A DNA stretch of 64,000 bases from CAUZIZ01 sp965222655 (GTDB lineage Bacteria > Acidobacteriota > UBA6911 > RPQK01 > JAJDTT01), in NCBI GenBank assembly GCA_965222655.1, contig CBDCUP010000022.1, forward strand, positions 806,001-870,000, written 5' to 3'. Positions 9,454 to 17,751 of this stretch are shown one piece after another; the first letter of the stretch is position 1; the number at the start of each line of letters is the position of its first letter. The position numbers and the translations under genes were made by a program. Below the pieces are notes generated by a model. It searched no databases. It was not told the DNA's origin and saw nothing but the letters and a program-made list of their open reading frames with translations.

Positions 9454-10533
9454 ATGAAGAACCCAGGGGCCGAACCGGCTATCGCCTGCACTGCGATTCT
9501 CATGCTGGCTTGCCTGCCGCTTCTGGCTTTGGCGCAGGAGACACTGAGATCCCTATCCGCTGACACACCGGTAGAGGTCGAATTCATCAATGAATCAGGT
9601 GGGCTTGTAGAGGTGCACTGGGTAGATTACGAGGGAAACGAGGCGGCCGGTACACCAGTGCGTTCCAATGGCACACTTCGCATAAATAGCTATGCCACTC
9701 ACCCGTTTGTCGTCAGGGATCCAGAGACGAAGAAGCGCATTACCTTCTTCGTGGTAGGAAGGGAGAGCAAGCAGACCTTCTACATCACTCCTCGCGGGGG
9801 GGGAGTCTCATTCGCCCAACTGGACCCGAGCCTCCCCACGCTCACAGCGGTGGAACCGGCACAGGGGCTGCCAGGCCAGGAGCTGGAGCTGAGCCTGGTC
9901 GGCAGCGGCCTGCTGCAGGTCGCCCGTCTGCAGGCGGCGGCCCTGGGCGGCCAGGAGTTGCCGGTACTGGACTTCGAGAACGTCTCGGACGAGGTCTTGC
10001 GGGTTCGTCTTCGGCTGCCAGAGGAGATCACCGGGCAGGGCCAGGAGATTGCCTTCCTATGGGCGGGGGAGGCCTCAGAAGGCTGGCTCTACAGTTCTTT
10101 TAGGGTCATGGTGGAGCCCCCTCCAGTCACGGCACCGGGGGTACAGGAGGCCCCCGGGCAGCCTCCGGCCGTTAGCCCGCCCTCGGAGCCCGAGCAGATC
10201 GGTTTTGATCGAACCGCGCCCCCTCCACCCGGACAGCGTCCCTGGTGGATGCTCATCGCCGTCCTGCTGCTAATCGTCTTTGGCGCATGGGTTTTTCTGC
10301 GTCGAAGGAGCCCGCCAGTACCCGCAAAGAAAGGCCTACCCCCACAACCGATGTTTCGATTCGAATCCAGGAGGTCGACGAGTGCGGGACAGCGCATAAG
10401 CCCCGGCTCAGGCCTTACCTTCGACCTTGAGATCCGCTTGAAACCGACCCTCCGGAGCAGCGGGCAACCTGCCATCAGGGGAAAAGAGCCCCTGGTTCTT
10501 GCGACAACACCAGACTCCAGGATGGGAGAGTGA
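9454..10533 (+). CDS. Membrane-anchored exported protein with VHL beta-like domain
   Basis: A 359-residue protein. Residues 1-28 are a signal peptide ending LLALAQ. Residues about 38-100 resemble the von Hippel-Lindau beta domain: VEVEFINESGGLVEVHWVD, then a RINSYATHPFVVRD block that parallels the RIHSYRGHLWLFRD of human pVHL. Residues about 125-225 look like an Ig/TIG-type beta domain (PSLPTLTAVEPAQGLPGQEL). A Pro-rich linker leads to a transmembrane helix near 263-283 with a basic RRRS stop-transfer, and a cytoplasmic tail of about 75 residues. The next gene starts 3 bp after the stop, so the two are an operon. Function is unknown; extracytoplasmic protein binding is a reasonable guess. Confidence 0.7.
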   Translation: MKNPGAEPAIACTAILMLACLPLLALAQETLRSLSADTPVEVEFINESGGLVEVHWVDYEGNEAAGTPVRSNGTLRINSYATHPFVVRDPETKKRITFFVVGRESKQTFYITPRGGGVSFAQLDPSLPTLTAVEPAQGLPGQELELSLVGSGLLQVARLQAAALGGQELPVLDFENVSDEVLRVRLRLPEEITGQGQEIAFLWAGEASEGWLYSSFRVMVEPPPVTAPGVQEAPGQPPAVSPPSEPEQIGFDRTAPPPPGQRPWWMLIAVLLLIVFGAWVFLRRRSPPVPAKKGLPPQPMFRFESRRSTSAGQRISPGSGLTFDLEIRLKPTLRSSGQPAIRGKEPLVLATTPDSRMGE

Positions 10534-10536
10534 TTC

Positions 10537-11175
10537 ATGGATAGTCCGGAACCCCAGCTGCTCACGGTCAAACAGTTCTTCGCTGCAGGAGATGTCTCGG
10601 CGGAACAACTGGCCAAGCTGGCTCAGAGCGAAAGCTTCAAATCTTTGAGAGAAACCTTGTCAAGGAAGGCTGCAGGCTTCAAGCTGCCGGAATCGTTCTA
10701 TGAACAGATGTTCAAGCAGGTCCTCGACCTGATGGACCTCCGAATACCGGAACAGATGGGTAGTGCCTGGAGTCGATACCAGGAGTTGAGAAAATACCGA
10801 GACCCGGAAGAGTATCCTCCGGACGAAACGTTTCTTGTTCCACTCGCGGAGCACACCATCCACCTCGATTACGCTCCCTCCATAGAGGCTTTAGTGAATG
10901 ACGTTTCCCTGGGTGAAGTGAGCTTTGCGGTCTCGCTTGAAACCACCCTCAAAGGGGCGATACTGAAGATCCAAGCTGGCCGGATCCTGGAGATAGCCGT
11001 CGGGTCGTGCGAAGCGAAGGGTTCAATCGCCTGGGAAGATGTGACGTTGCTGGAGAGGGAAACTGAACCCATCGCGCTACCCGGTGTCATGGATCTCGAG
11101 GACGGGATACTCATCTACGATCCCTCCCGGGACAGTGCTGAGAGTCCCGAGAGTCGTACTACACGCAACGATTGA
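10537..11175 (+). CDS. Hypothetical protein, partner of the VHL-domain protein
   Basis: This 212-residue soluble protein has no signal peptide or membrane segment. The first half is helical (LTVKQFFAAGDVSAEQLAKL, then FYEQMFKQVLDLMDL). The second half is beta-rich, with FAVSLETTLKGAILKIQAGR and a closing acidic DLEDGILIYDP. I recognise no family. The 3-bp gap from the upstream membrane-anchored gene indicates translational coupling, and the product may interact with that protein's cytoplasmic tail, which is inference only. Confidence 0.7.
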   Translation: MDSPEPQLLTVKQFFAAGDVSAEQLAKLAQSESFKSLRETLSRKAAGFKLPESFYEQMFKQVLDLMDLRIPEQMGSAWSRYQELRKYRDPEEYPPDETFLVPLAEHTIHLDYAPSIEALVNDVSLGEVSFAVSLETTLKGAILKIQAGRILEIAVGSCEAKGSIAWEDVTLLERETEPIALPGVMDLEDGILIYDPSRDSAESPESRTTRND

Positions 11176-11311
11176 GCACGAGCCAGTCTATGAAGCCTCG
11201 CCCTGGTCGTGCTGCTCTTCTTCGTCGTACCTGTTTAGCTTCTCTAGCCCCTTGCCGGTTCCACAGATCCGGGTGTACTAAGAGCACGGTCGCTGCGCAG
11301 CGAGGCTGAGA

Positions 11312-13411
11312 ATGCGAGTCGAGTCGCAATGCCCTGCCATCCTGTTTATCTCTACGATTACAGTCAGTTCCTTTCTGCTCTTCCAGGTGCAGCCGCTGGT
11401 GGCCCGCTTCGCTCTACCCTGGTTTGGCGGGGCGCCTGCCGTGTGGAGCGTCTGTCTGTTGTTCTTCCAGGCTCTACTTCTGGGAGGATACGCCTATGCC
11501 CACTGGCTTAACACGACCCTCCGGCCGAAGAGGCAGCTGTCGGTGCACGCAACGCTTCTGCTCGGGAGCCTTTTTCTGCTGCCACTGACCCCTTCAGATA
11601 CCTGGAGGGTCCAGCAGATCTCGAACCCAACAGGGCATATCTTGGCTTTTCTGCTGACCCTGGTGGGCCTGAACTACTTCTTGTTGGCCTCGACTGCCCC
11701 TCTGATTCAAGCGTGGTATGCCCGAAGGTATCCGGATCGATCGCCCTATCGTCTGTACGCCTGGTCCAATACCAGCGCCCTGCTGGCCCTGCTCAGTTAT
11801 CCAAGTGTTTTCGAGCCCGCGTTCTCGTTGGACGTTCAAGCCTACCTATGGTCCGGTTTGTATCTGGTTTTTCTGCTGCTCTGCATCGCAGCCGGAGTAG
11901 TGTTCTCCAGGAGTGCCCGGATCGACAACGGAGGATCGTCCCCAACTTCCAAGACAGTTCCTTCACCCGAGAACCACGGAACCCCGTTGACTGATCAGGT
12001 TCTGTGGTTCTTTCTGCCGTTTTGCGCCTCGGTTTTGTTGTTGGCGATCACCAACGAGCTCTGTCACGACGTAGCGGTGGTCCCCTTCCTGTGGGTAGCT
12101 CCGCTGAGTCTCTATCTGCTCTCCTTTATCCTCACCTTTGAAAGCAGCCGATGGTACAAGCGTGTTCTGTGGGTTCCCCTCGCTGGAATCCTTCTCTACT
12201 CGATTCGTTACACGACCTTGTTCGCGGAAGAGGTGCCGCTGAGCGGCGACGTGGGGGTGTGGTGCGCGATACTGTTCGTGTTCTGCATGCTGTGTCACGG
12301 GGAAGTCGCGACACTCAAACCCGAGGCGCTTCAGCTGACCCGATTCTACTTGACGATTGCTAGCGGGGGCGCGGCTGGGGGGCTCTTCGTCGCCCTTTTT
12401 GCCCCGCGAGTCTTTCGATCCCACGCCGAGCTTCCCATGGGACTCTGTCTCACTGTAGTGCTGATCGGTCTGCTGCTGCTGGCTGGTCCTCTCGAAAGGG
12501 CGCTGAAAAGGATGCAATTCGAAGGACGCTTCCTGGCTAGGATCGCCCTCATGACGTTATATGCCGTCCTGGTTGTTTATTACATTGGCTGGGGTGTTTT
12601 CTCTTCCCTCGAGGTCGCCGAAGAATTGATAGCCAAGGATCGAAACTTCTATGGAGTGCTTCAAGTGCGTGATGAAGAACAAGAGGACTCCCATTGGATT
12701 CGATACCTTGAGAACGGCAGGATCATTCACGGCGCTCAATACCGTGACCCCGAACGCGAGGGGATTCCTCTTACCTACTATGGACCTGAAAGTGGCTTCG
12801 GGGTCGTGATTCGCCACTATCCCAAGGCGGTCGGAAGGCACATCGGCGCAATCGGTCTGGGCACCGGATCGATTGCAGGTCTCACGCGAAGAGGGGACAC
12901 GCTGCGATTCTATGAGATCAACCCTCAGGTCGTTCGGTACGCTGGGGAGCACTTCAGCTTTCTAGAGCAGAGCCAGGCGAAGATCGAAATAGTCCTGGGG
13001 GACGCGAGGATCTCCCTGGAAGCCGAACCGGCCCAGGGCTTTGATATCCTGGTTATAGACGCCTTCAATGGGGACGCTCCTCCGGTGCATCTGCTTACCC
13101 TCGAGGCCTTTGAGCTGTATCGACGGCATCTGGCTCCCGGTGGCACCATCCTGATCCATATTTCGAATCTATACTTCGACTTCGCTCCCCTGGTATGGGG
13201 ACTTTCCGACCACTTCAAGATGTCTGCAGGCATCTTCTCGACGGAAGACGACGAGCTCGAGCAGTACGGCGCAGACTGGGCCATAATGACGATGCAAAAA
13301 GAACTGTTCAGCTTGAAGCAGATTCAGGATGGGGTCGTTTTTCCTGAGCCGGATGTGGAGAGCATCCTTTGGTCCGACAAGTACACCAGTTTGTTTGCAC
13401 TAGTGGACTGA
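11312..13411 (+). CDS. Fused MFS-like membrane/spermidine-synthase-like protein
   Basis: A 699-residue protein. Residues 1-460 contain about 10-12 hydrophobic helices, beginning with the family-typical SSFLLFQVQPLVARFALPWFGGAPAVW. The C-terminal 230 residues form a spermidine-synthase-type Rossmann domain, with GAIGLGTGSIAGL, a FYEINPQVVRYA acidic loop and DILVIDAFNGDAPPVHLL. This fused architecture is widespread in environmental bacteria. Whether it makes or transports polyamines is not established, since canonical substrate residues cannot be judged without alignment. It is monocistronic here, with a GAGG ribosome site upstream. Confidence 0.85.
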   Translation: MRVESQCPAILFISTITVSSFLLFQVQPLVARFALPWFGGAPAVWSVCLLFFQALLLGGYAYAHWLNTTLRPKRQLSVHATLLLGSLFLLPLTPSDTWRVQQISNPTGHILAFLLTLVGLNYFLLASTAPLIQAWYARRYPDRSPYRLYAWSNTSALLALLSYPSVFEPAFSLDVQAYLWSGLYLVFLLLCIAAGVVFSRSARIDNGGSSPTSKTVPSPENHGTPLTDQVLWFFLPFCASVLLLAITNELCHDVAVVPFLWVAPLSLYLLSFILTFESSRWYKRVLWVPLAGILLYSIRYTTLFAEEVPLSGDVGVWCAILFVFCMLCHGEVATLKPEALQLTRFYLTIASGGAAGGLFVALFAPRVFRSHAELPMGLCLTVVLIGLLLLAGPLERALKRMQFEGRFLARIALMTLYAVLVVYYIGWGVFSSLEVAEELIAKDRNFYGVLQVRDEEQEDSHWIRYLENGRIIHGAQYRDPEREGIPLTYYGPESGFGVVIRHYPKAVGRHIGAIGLGTGSIAGLTRRGDTLRFYEINPQVVRYAGEHFSFLEQSQAKIEIVLGDARISLEAEPAQGFDILVIDAFNGDAPPVHLLTLEAFELYRRHLAPGGTILIHISNLYFDFAPLVWGLSDHFKMSAGIFSTEDDELEQYGADWAIMTMQKELFSLKQIQDGVVFPEPDVESILWSDKYTSLFALVD

Positions 13412-13746
13412 CATCGACAGGGTCAAGTCCGTTGTCTGTGCCGGGCAGCAGAAGTCGAAGGTGCACGAGGACTTCTTTGCTTTCGCAGCGGGAGGGCAGC
13501 TCCTACGTGACGACTCCTGATTTCCCTAAAGGTCTTTTTTATAGACACTTAGAGCCGCTTTGCCAAGTTGGCTCGAAAGCTGCTAGTAGCCAAACTCCCA
13601 AGCCTCCGAGTTCGGGACGGGACGGGCGGGGTCTCTAATTAAGGAAGCTCCGCAGGAACGTGGTGGGAAATGCGGCCCGAGTGAGATTCCTGCCCGTCCC
13701 TCCCGACTTGGTGGGGCTGGAAGACTGAGTGTTTGCTGGCCGCTTC
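13412..13746. other. Non-coding gap
   Basis: About 335 bp between the spermidine-synthase-like gene and the BACON-domain remnant. The open frame 13369-13638 has no recognisable domain. I see no convincing promoter, terminator or repeat. Confidence 0.4.
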
Positions 13747-13977
13747 CTACGCTTTCTTCTTCTTCTTCTTGCCGCTGCTGCTGTCGCTAGTTTGGGTGAT
13801 CGTCAGCGTTTGACCGGCCGCCGCGATCGTGCCCGAGCGCGAGTCGCTGCTCCCATTGGACGCTACCGTGTAGGAGATGCTGCCATTACCGCTTCCGCTG
13901 CTGCCCGCCGCGATCGTAATCCAGCCGGCGCTGCTCTAGGCCGTCCAGGCACAACCCGTAGGGGACGTCATGTCAAC
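13747..13977 (-). pseudogene. BACON-type domain remnant with in-frame stop and poly-Lys tail
   Basis: The minus strand reads VDMTSPTGCAWTA, a TAG stop (13936-13938), then SSAGWITIAAG, SGSGNGSISYTVA, SRSGTIAAAGQTLTITQ and a tail with six lysines before the final TAG. This is the classic pattern of a BACON-like Ig-fold domain (C-W-A...WITI...GSGNG..SYTVA.N...SRSGTI...GQ..T.TQ), normally found repeated in secreted proteins. The amber stop splits the domain and no start codon or signal peptide is present, so it is the relic of a longer 3' end. The family match is from pattern recognition. Too short for standard ORF calling. Confidence 0.65.
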
Positions 13978-14026
13978 GTCCCGATCCACGACTGCGTGTG
14001 CGTCGGTCAGTCACCGCCAAACTTCT

Positions 14027-15223
14027 TCAACTCGCAAGCTCATCAATCGACCCAAGCGCGTAGGCGACATGCAGCGCGGCCCCTAAGGGTAGAGCGGCCT
14101 CGTCGACTTTGAAGCTTGGGTGGTGGACACTGTAAATCGCACCTTGATTCTCGTTGCGAACGCCGAGGCCGACAAAACAGCCGGGCACCTGTTCCGTGTA
14201 ATAGGCGAAGTCCTCGCCCCCCATGGTTGGCGGAATTTCGTGAACGTTTGATTGCCCCAACGCTTTGCCGGCGATTTGCTTGGCCAGTTCCCAGGACTGG
14301 CCGTCGTTGACGGTGGGTGGATAGTCATGGCCAGGGAACTCGACATCCACTTCGCAGTGATTTGCCGCCGCGACATGAGTCGAGATTTCGCGGACACGCG
14401 CCTGCAGTTGTTGGAGCTTCTCCATCCTCAGCGCCCGGAGGGTGCCTTTCATCTCGACCTCTTCCGGGATGACGTTGCTCGCCTGACCGCCGTGGATCGT
14501 GCTGATGCTGATCACCACCGAATCCAGCGGGTCGGTCTCACGCGAAACGATTGTCTGCAGTTCAGTGATCAGCTTCGCCGACGTGGCCACCGGATCGATG
14601 GTCAGGTGAGGCATCGCCGCGTGGCCCCCTTTGCCGCGTATGGTGGTCTGCATGAATGACGACGCTGCAAGGAAGACACCCTCGCAGGCACCGATCGAAC
14701 CGGTTGGTAGAAACGGCCACACGTGTAGCCCAAAAATACGCTCGACCTTGGGGTCATCCAGGACGCCCTCCTCGCGCATGGCTCGACCACCAGCACCCCC
14801 CTCTTCCGCTGGCTGGAACAGGAGCTTCACAGTACCGTGAATCTCCGCCTCATACTCCTTCAAGAGCTTTGCCGCGCCCAGCAACATGGAGGTGTGGCAA
14901 TCGTGTCCACAGGCGTGCATCTTGCCGTCTACTTCGCTACGAAATGGCACGTCGGCCTTTTCATGAATTGGCAAAGCGTCCATGTCGGCGCACAGTGCAA
15001 CGCAAGGTCCGTTGCCTTGGCCGAGCGTTGCAAGGACGCCGGTTTTAGCGAGCGGATACCGGTAAGAAATGCCAAGTTCATCGAGCGTGTCACGAACGAG
15101 TTGACTGGTCTGCTCCTCCTCGTACATCAATTCGGGGTGACGATGCAATTGACGACGATGCCTGACGATCCACTCACTGATCTCTTGAGCTTCCTGGAAT
15201 AACTGTTGTGTTCGCATGTCCAA
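14027..15223 (-). CDS. M20-family amidohydrolase (hippurate hydrolase type)
   Basis: A 398-residue cytoplasmic metallohydrolase that would cleave N-acyl amino acids or similar amides. Metal-site blocks are visible: CADMDALPI, then HACGHDCHTSMLLGAA (Cys/His ligands), PAEEGGAGG (catalytic and bridging Glu), LHVWP, and the late GGEDFAYY and HHPSFKVDE. The inserted dimerisation domain starts near GKGGHAAMPH. Length is normal and all motifs are intact. It is a single gene; a MITE (15240-15420) lies within 20 bp upstream of its start, so that element may sit in the promoter. The exact acyl substrate is not predictable. Confidence 0.92.
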   Translation of the reverse strand: MDMRTQQLFQEAQEISEWIVRHRRQLHRHPELMYEEEQTSQLVRDTLDELGISYRYPLAKTGVLATLGQGNGPCVALCADMDALPIHEKADVPFRSEVDGKMHACGHDCHTSMLLGAAKLLKEYEAEIHGTVKLLFQPAEEGGAGGRAMREEGVLDDPKVERIFGLHVWPFLPTGSIGACEGVFLAASSFMQTTIRGKGGHAAMPHLTIDPVATSAKLITELQTIVSRETDPLDSVVISISTIHGGQASNVIPEEVEMKGTLRALRMEKLQQLQARVREISTHVAAANHCEVDVEFPGHDYPPTVNDGQSWELAKQIAGKALGQSNVHEIPPTMGGEDFAYYTEQVPGCFVGLGVRNENQGAIYSVHHPSFKVDEAALPLGAALHVAYALGSIDELAS

Positions 15224-15239
15224 TCGTCCTCTCTCCTAA

Positions 15240-15420
15240 GGGTCTGCGCAAAAATAACTTGGCATTTTGGCATCTCATCTTCACACCATCTTCGGCCGCT
15301 CCTCAGTCGCGAAATCCTCAACGTAGACCCGGCTATGCCTGCGGTTTCGCTCAATCGTTCGCGGCCAAATCTGGTGCAAATCTGAGCGCCAATTCTACCA
15401 AGTTATTCTTGCGCAGACCC
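15240..15420. mobile_element. MITE with 23-bp terminal inverted repeats
   Basis: The left end GGGTCTGCGCAAAAATAACT (15240 on, 23 bp) and right end (15398-15420) are inverted repeats with 22 of 23 matches. TAA flanks both sides (15237-15239 and 15421-15423), consistent with a 3-bp target duplication. The 181-bp interior has no transposase. Directly after the right TAA another GGGTCTGCGC occurs, making a local palindrome at 15411-15433, and a partial end is also found at 28285-28301. The parent IS family is not assigned. Confidence 0.8.
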
Positions 15421-15739
15421 TAAGGGTCTGCGCCGATCGCCAAAATTGTTAGCAGAACACAGAATAGTGCAGCGCGCCACAAGTTTTGAACCAGGGTATA
15501 GCAGCCCCTCCTCACCGCTGGCGTTGTTTTACTCGCTCTACATATAGCCCGATATGCATTTCGCCCGCCGCTGCTGGGCTTCTGACTCGTGCCCCGGTAG
15601 GACCGACTTCCACGAACAGACCAGCCTTTCGCTGGACACACCGTCTCCCGGATGTCTCCCGCTGCGATTCCTAATGTTTCCTAGTCAAGCCCTTGACGTC
15701 ACTGCCGCCGGTGGGCTAGGAATGGGAGCTACGGCGTGC

Positions 15740-17176
15740 ATGAGACTCCTAACACTACTGGTTCTTCTTTTAACTCCAATCCTCGCCTGGCAGGGTCCCA
15801 AGGAAGCTTCCTCAGCTTCGGACTGGCGCCAGTTCAGAGGCCCCTCAGGCCTGGGAGTGGCGCAGACCAGCCAGCTGCCGGAGCGGTTCGGACTCGAAGA
15901 AAACTTGATCTGGAAGGTTTCCTTGCCGCCTGGGCACTCTTCTCCGGTTCTCTCCCGGGATCACATTTTCGTGACTGCCTACGAGGGGAAAAAGCTGCTG
16001 ACCATCAGCCTGGACAGAGCAACCGGAAAGGTGCTCTGGCGCCGCCAGGCCCCGCGGCCGCGGGAGGAATCGTTCCAGTCGACGCATGGCCCGGCCAGCT
16101 CCACCCCGGTCACCGACGGAAAGAACGTCTACGTCTTCTTCGGCGACTTTGGAATCTTCTCCTATGGCCCCGATGGAAGCGAGCGCTGGCGGCTACCTCT
16201 CGGTCCTTTCCACAATGTGAACGGTCACGGCTCGTCGCCCATTCTTGCCGACGGCTTGCTGCTGCTCATCTGTGACCAGGACTCCGGCTCATTCTTGATC
16301 GCAGTGGATCAGAAGGATGGCAGCATCCGCTGGAGGACAGATCGCCCAGAGGTCACTCGAGGCTATGCCACTCCCGCCATCTACCGGCCCGGAAAAGGTC
16401 CCGCTCAGGTGATTGTCCCCGGTTCCTTTCAGGCTGCTTCGTATCGTCTGGATACGGGCGAAAAGCTGTGGTGGGTCCGGCGCATGGCCTGGCAGGTAAA
16501 ATGCGTCCCCATCATTTCGAAAGGCACCATCTACATCAATGCCTGGGAGCCGGGTCCGCGACGATCGGTCCCTCCCTTTGACGAGGTATTGTCCCAATAC
16601 GATAGGAACCGTGACGGTACGCTTTCGCCTCAGGAGTCCCCCGAACCCAAGATCCGAGAGCAAGGCGCTTGGAAGCTGTGGGATCTGGACCAGGACGGCG
16701 TGATGGGAAGGCGGGACTGGGAATTCTATCGGGCTCGATTGTCGCCGGAAAATAGTCTGGTGGCTATTCGGCCCGGTAACGCCCGCGGTGATCTCACCGA
16801 CTCACATGTGCTCTGGCGCCACCACAAGGCACTGCCCAATACCGCCTCTCCGTTGCTGATCAACAATGTGATCTTCCTGGTCAAAGATGGCGGAATCGTA
16901 ACCAGCCTGGATCCGGCCAGTGGCCGAGTGCTCAAGGAAGGTCGACTGAAGAATGCTATCGGCAAGTATTGGGCCTCCCCGGTGGGAGCTGGAGATAAGG
17001 TCTATCTGGTCAGCGAAGACGGTGACCTCACCACCTTGAAGGCGAGAGGAGACTGGGAGGTGCTGGCGACCAGCCGCTTCCAGGAGGATTGCCTTGCAAC
17101 ACCTGCCATTGCCGACGATCGGATCTACATCAGGACCCTAGGCACCCTCTACTGCTTCGGGAGAGGACCAAAGTAA
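15740..17176 (+). CDS. Secreted PQQ-like beta-propeller protein with EF-hand loops
   Basis: The chosen ATG at 15740 gives 478 residues and an immediate signal peptide (MRLLTLLVLLLTPILAW); the frame is open 186 bp further upstream but that part looks non-coding. The body begins DWRQFRGPSGLGVA and contains repeated blades such as ALDRATGKVLWRR, FGPDGSERWRLPLG and SLDPASGRVL, typical of PQQ-like (WD40-resembling) eight-bladed propellers found beside DUF1549-type genes. Two calcium-binding-like loops, DRNRDGTLSPQE and DLDQDGVMGRRD, interrupt the propeller. The protein is probably periplasmic; cofactor binding is uncertain. Confidence 0.8.
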   Translation: MRLLTLLVLLLTPILAWQGPKEASSASDWRQFRGPSGLGVAQTSQLPERFGLEENLIWKVSLPPGHSSPVLSRDHIFVTAYEGKKLLTISLDRATGKVLWRRQAPRPREESFQSTHGPASSTPVTDGKNVYVFFGDFGIFSYGPDGSERWRLPLGPFHNVNGHGSSPILADGLLLLICDQDSGSFLIAVDQKDGSIRWRTDRPEVTRGYATPAIYRPGKGPAQVIVPGSFQAASYRLDTGEKLWWVRRMAWQVKCVPIISKGTIYINAWEPGPRRSVPPFDEVLSQYDRNRDGTLSPQESPEPKIREQGAWKLWDLDQDGVMGRRDWEFYRARLSPENSLVAIRPGNARGDLTDSHVLWRHHKALPNTASPLLINNVIFLVKDGGIVTSLDPASGRVLKEGRLKNAIGKYWASPVGAGDKVYLVSEDGDLTTLKARGDWEVLATSRFQEDCLATPAIADDRIYIRTLGTLYCFGRGPK

Positions 17177-17378
17177 TCCGACCTATCTGAGGCTCACTCA
17201 TTTTCCTCAAGTCCCCACGAGAGGCGACTCACAGAGTCCTTGAGAGTTCCTGAGGACCTCTTGTGAATAGTCGAGTCCGTGTTGTTCATCACCCTTTTCG
17301 GACCGGGAAAGTGTCATGATAGGTCATAAGCTTCAAAGTGAGCCCAAGCCGTTGGGGTCAACTGAAATAGGACCACAG

Positions 17379-17627
17379 ATGTTGCTAGTCAGGCTACTCA
17401 ACCTCTACTCGCTGGTACTCGTGGCGACCTTCATCCTCCCCTTGATTGGCCTACTTTCGTCTCATCCAGTCGTGGAATTCTGTAACAGATTGACAGAGCC
17501 GGTACTTGCGCCGATTCGAACGGTTATCTTACCCGTTGCGGATCTAGATTTCTCACCGCTGGTTCTGCTAATTGGACTGCAATTACTCAGGCGGGCCTTG
17601 CTGCCCAAGAGCGCTGTCAGAATCTGA
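17379..17627 (+). CDS. YggT-family membrane protein
   Basis: An 82-residue protein (from ATG 17379; an upstream in-frame ATG at 17316 adds a hydrophilic 21 residues). Two hydrophobic segments flank the family signature NRLTEPVLAPIRTVILP, followed by DFSPLVLLIGLQLLRRAL. YggT proteins are small integral membrane proteins linked in some bacteria to osmotic stress or cell division. The gene lies upstream of rtcB with a 124-bp gap. Confidence 0.8.
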   Translation: MLLVRLLNLYSLVLVATFILPLIGLLSSHPVVEFCNRLTEPVLAPIRTVILPVADLDFSPLVLLIGLQLLRRALLPKSAVRI

Positions 17628-17751
17628 TACTTCTGGTCGCCACCTTTTTTTGAGGCACTGAAGGACCTTGTGAGTGAACGGGAAGGGTCGTATTTTCCCC
17701 AGATGTTGTCCACGGTGATGTCAACAGCAACAGGCGGTAGAGCAGGAAGCA

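Noticed and set aside
13729..14112. Plus-strand ORF with a hydrophobic N-terminus (127 codons)
   Set aside because: It is the complement of the BACON-domain relic and of the 3' end of the M20 gene; the hydrophobic run reflects the lysine and serine codons of the opposite strand.
15411..15433. Perfect palindrome as a transcription terminator
   Set aside because: It is explained by the right end of the MITE, its TAA duplication and a second element end; no T-run follows.
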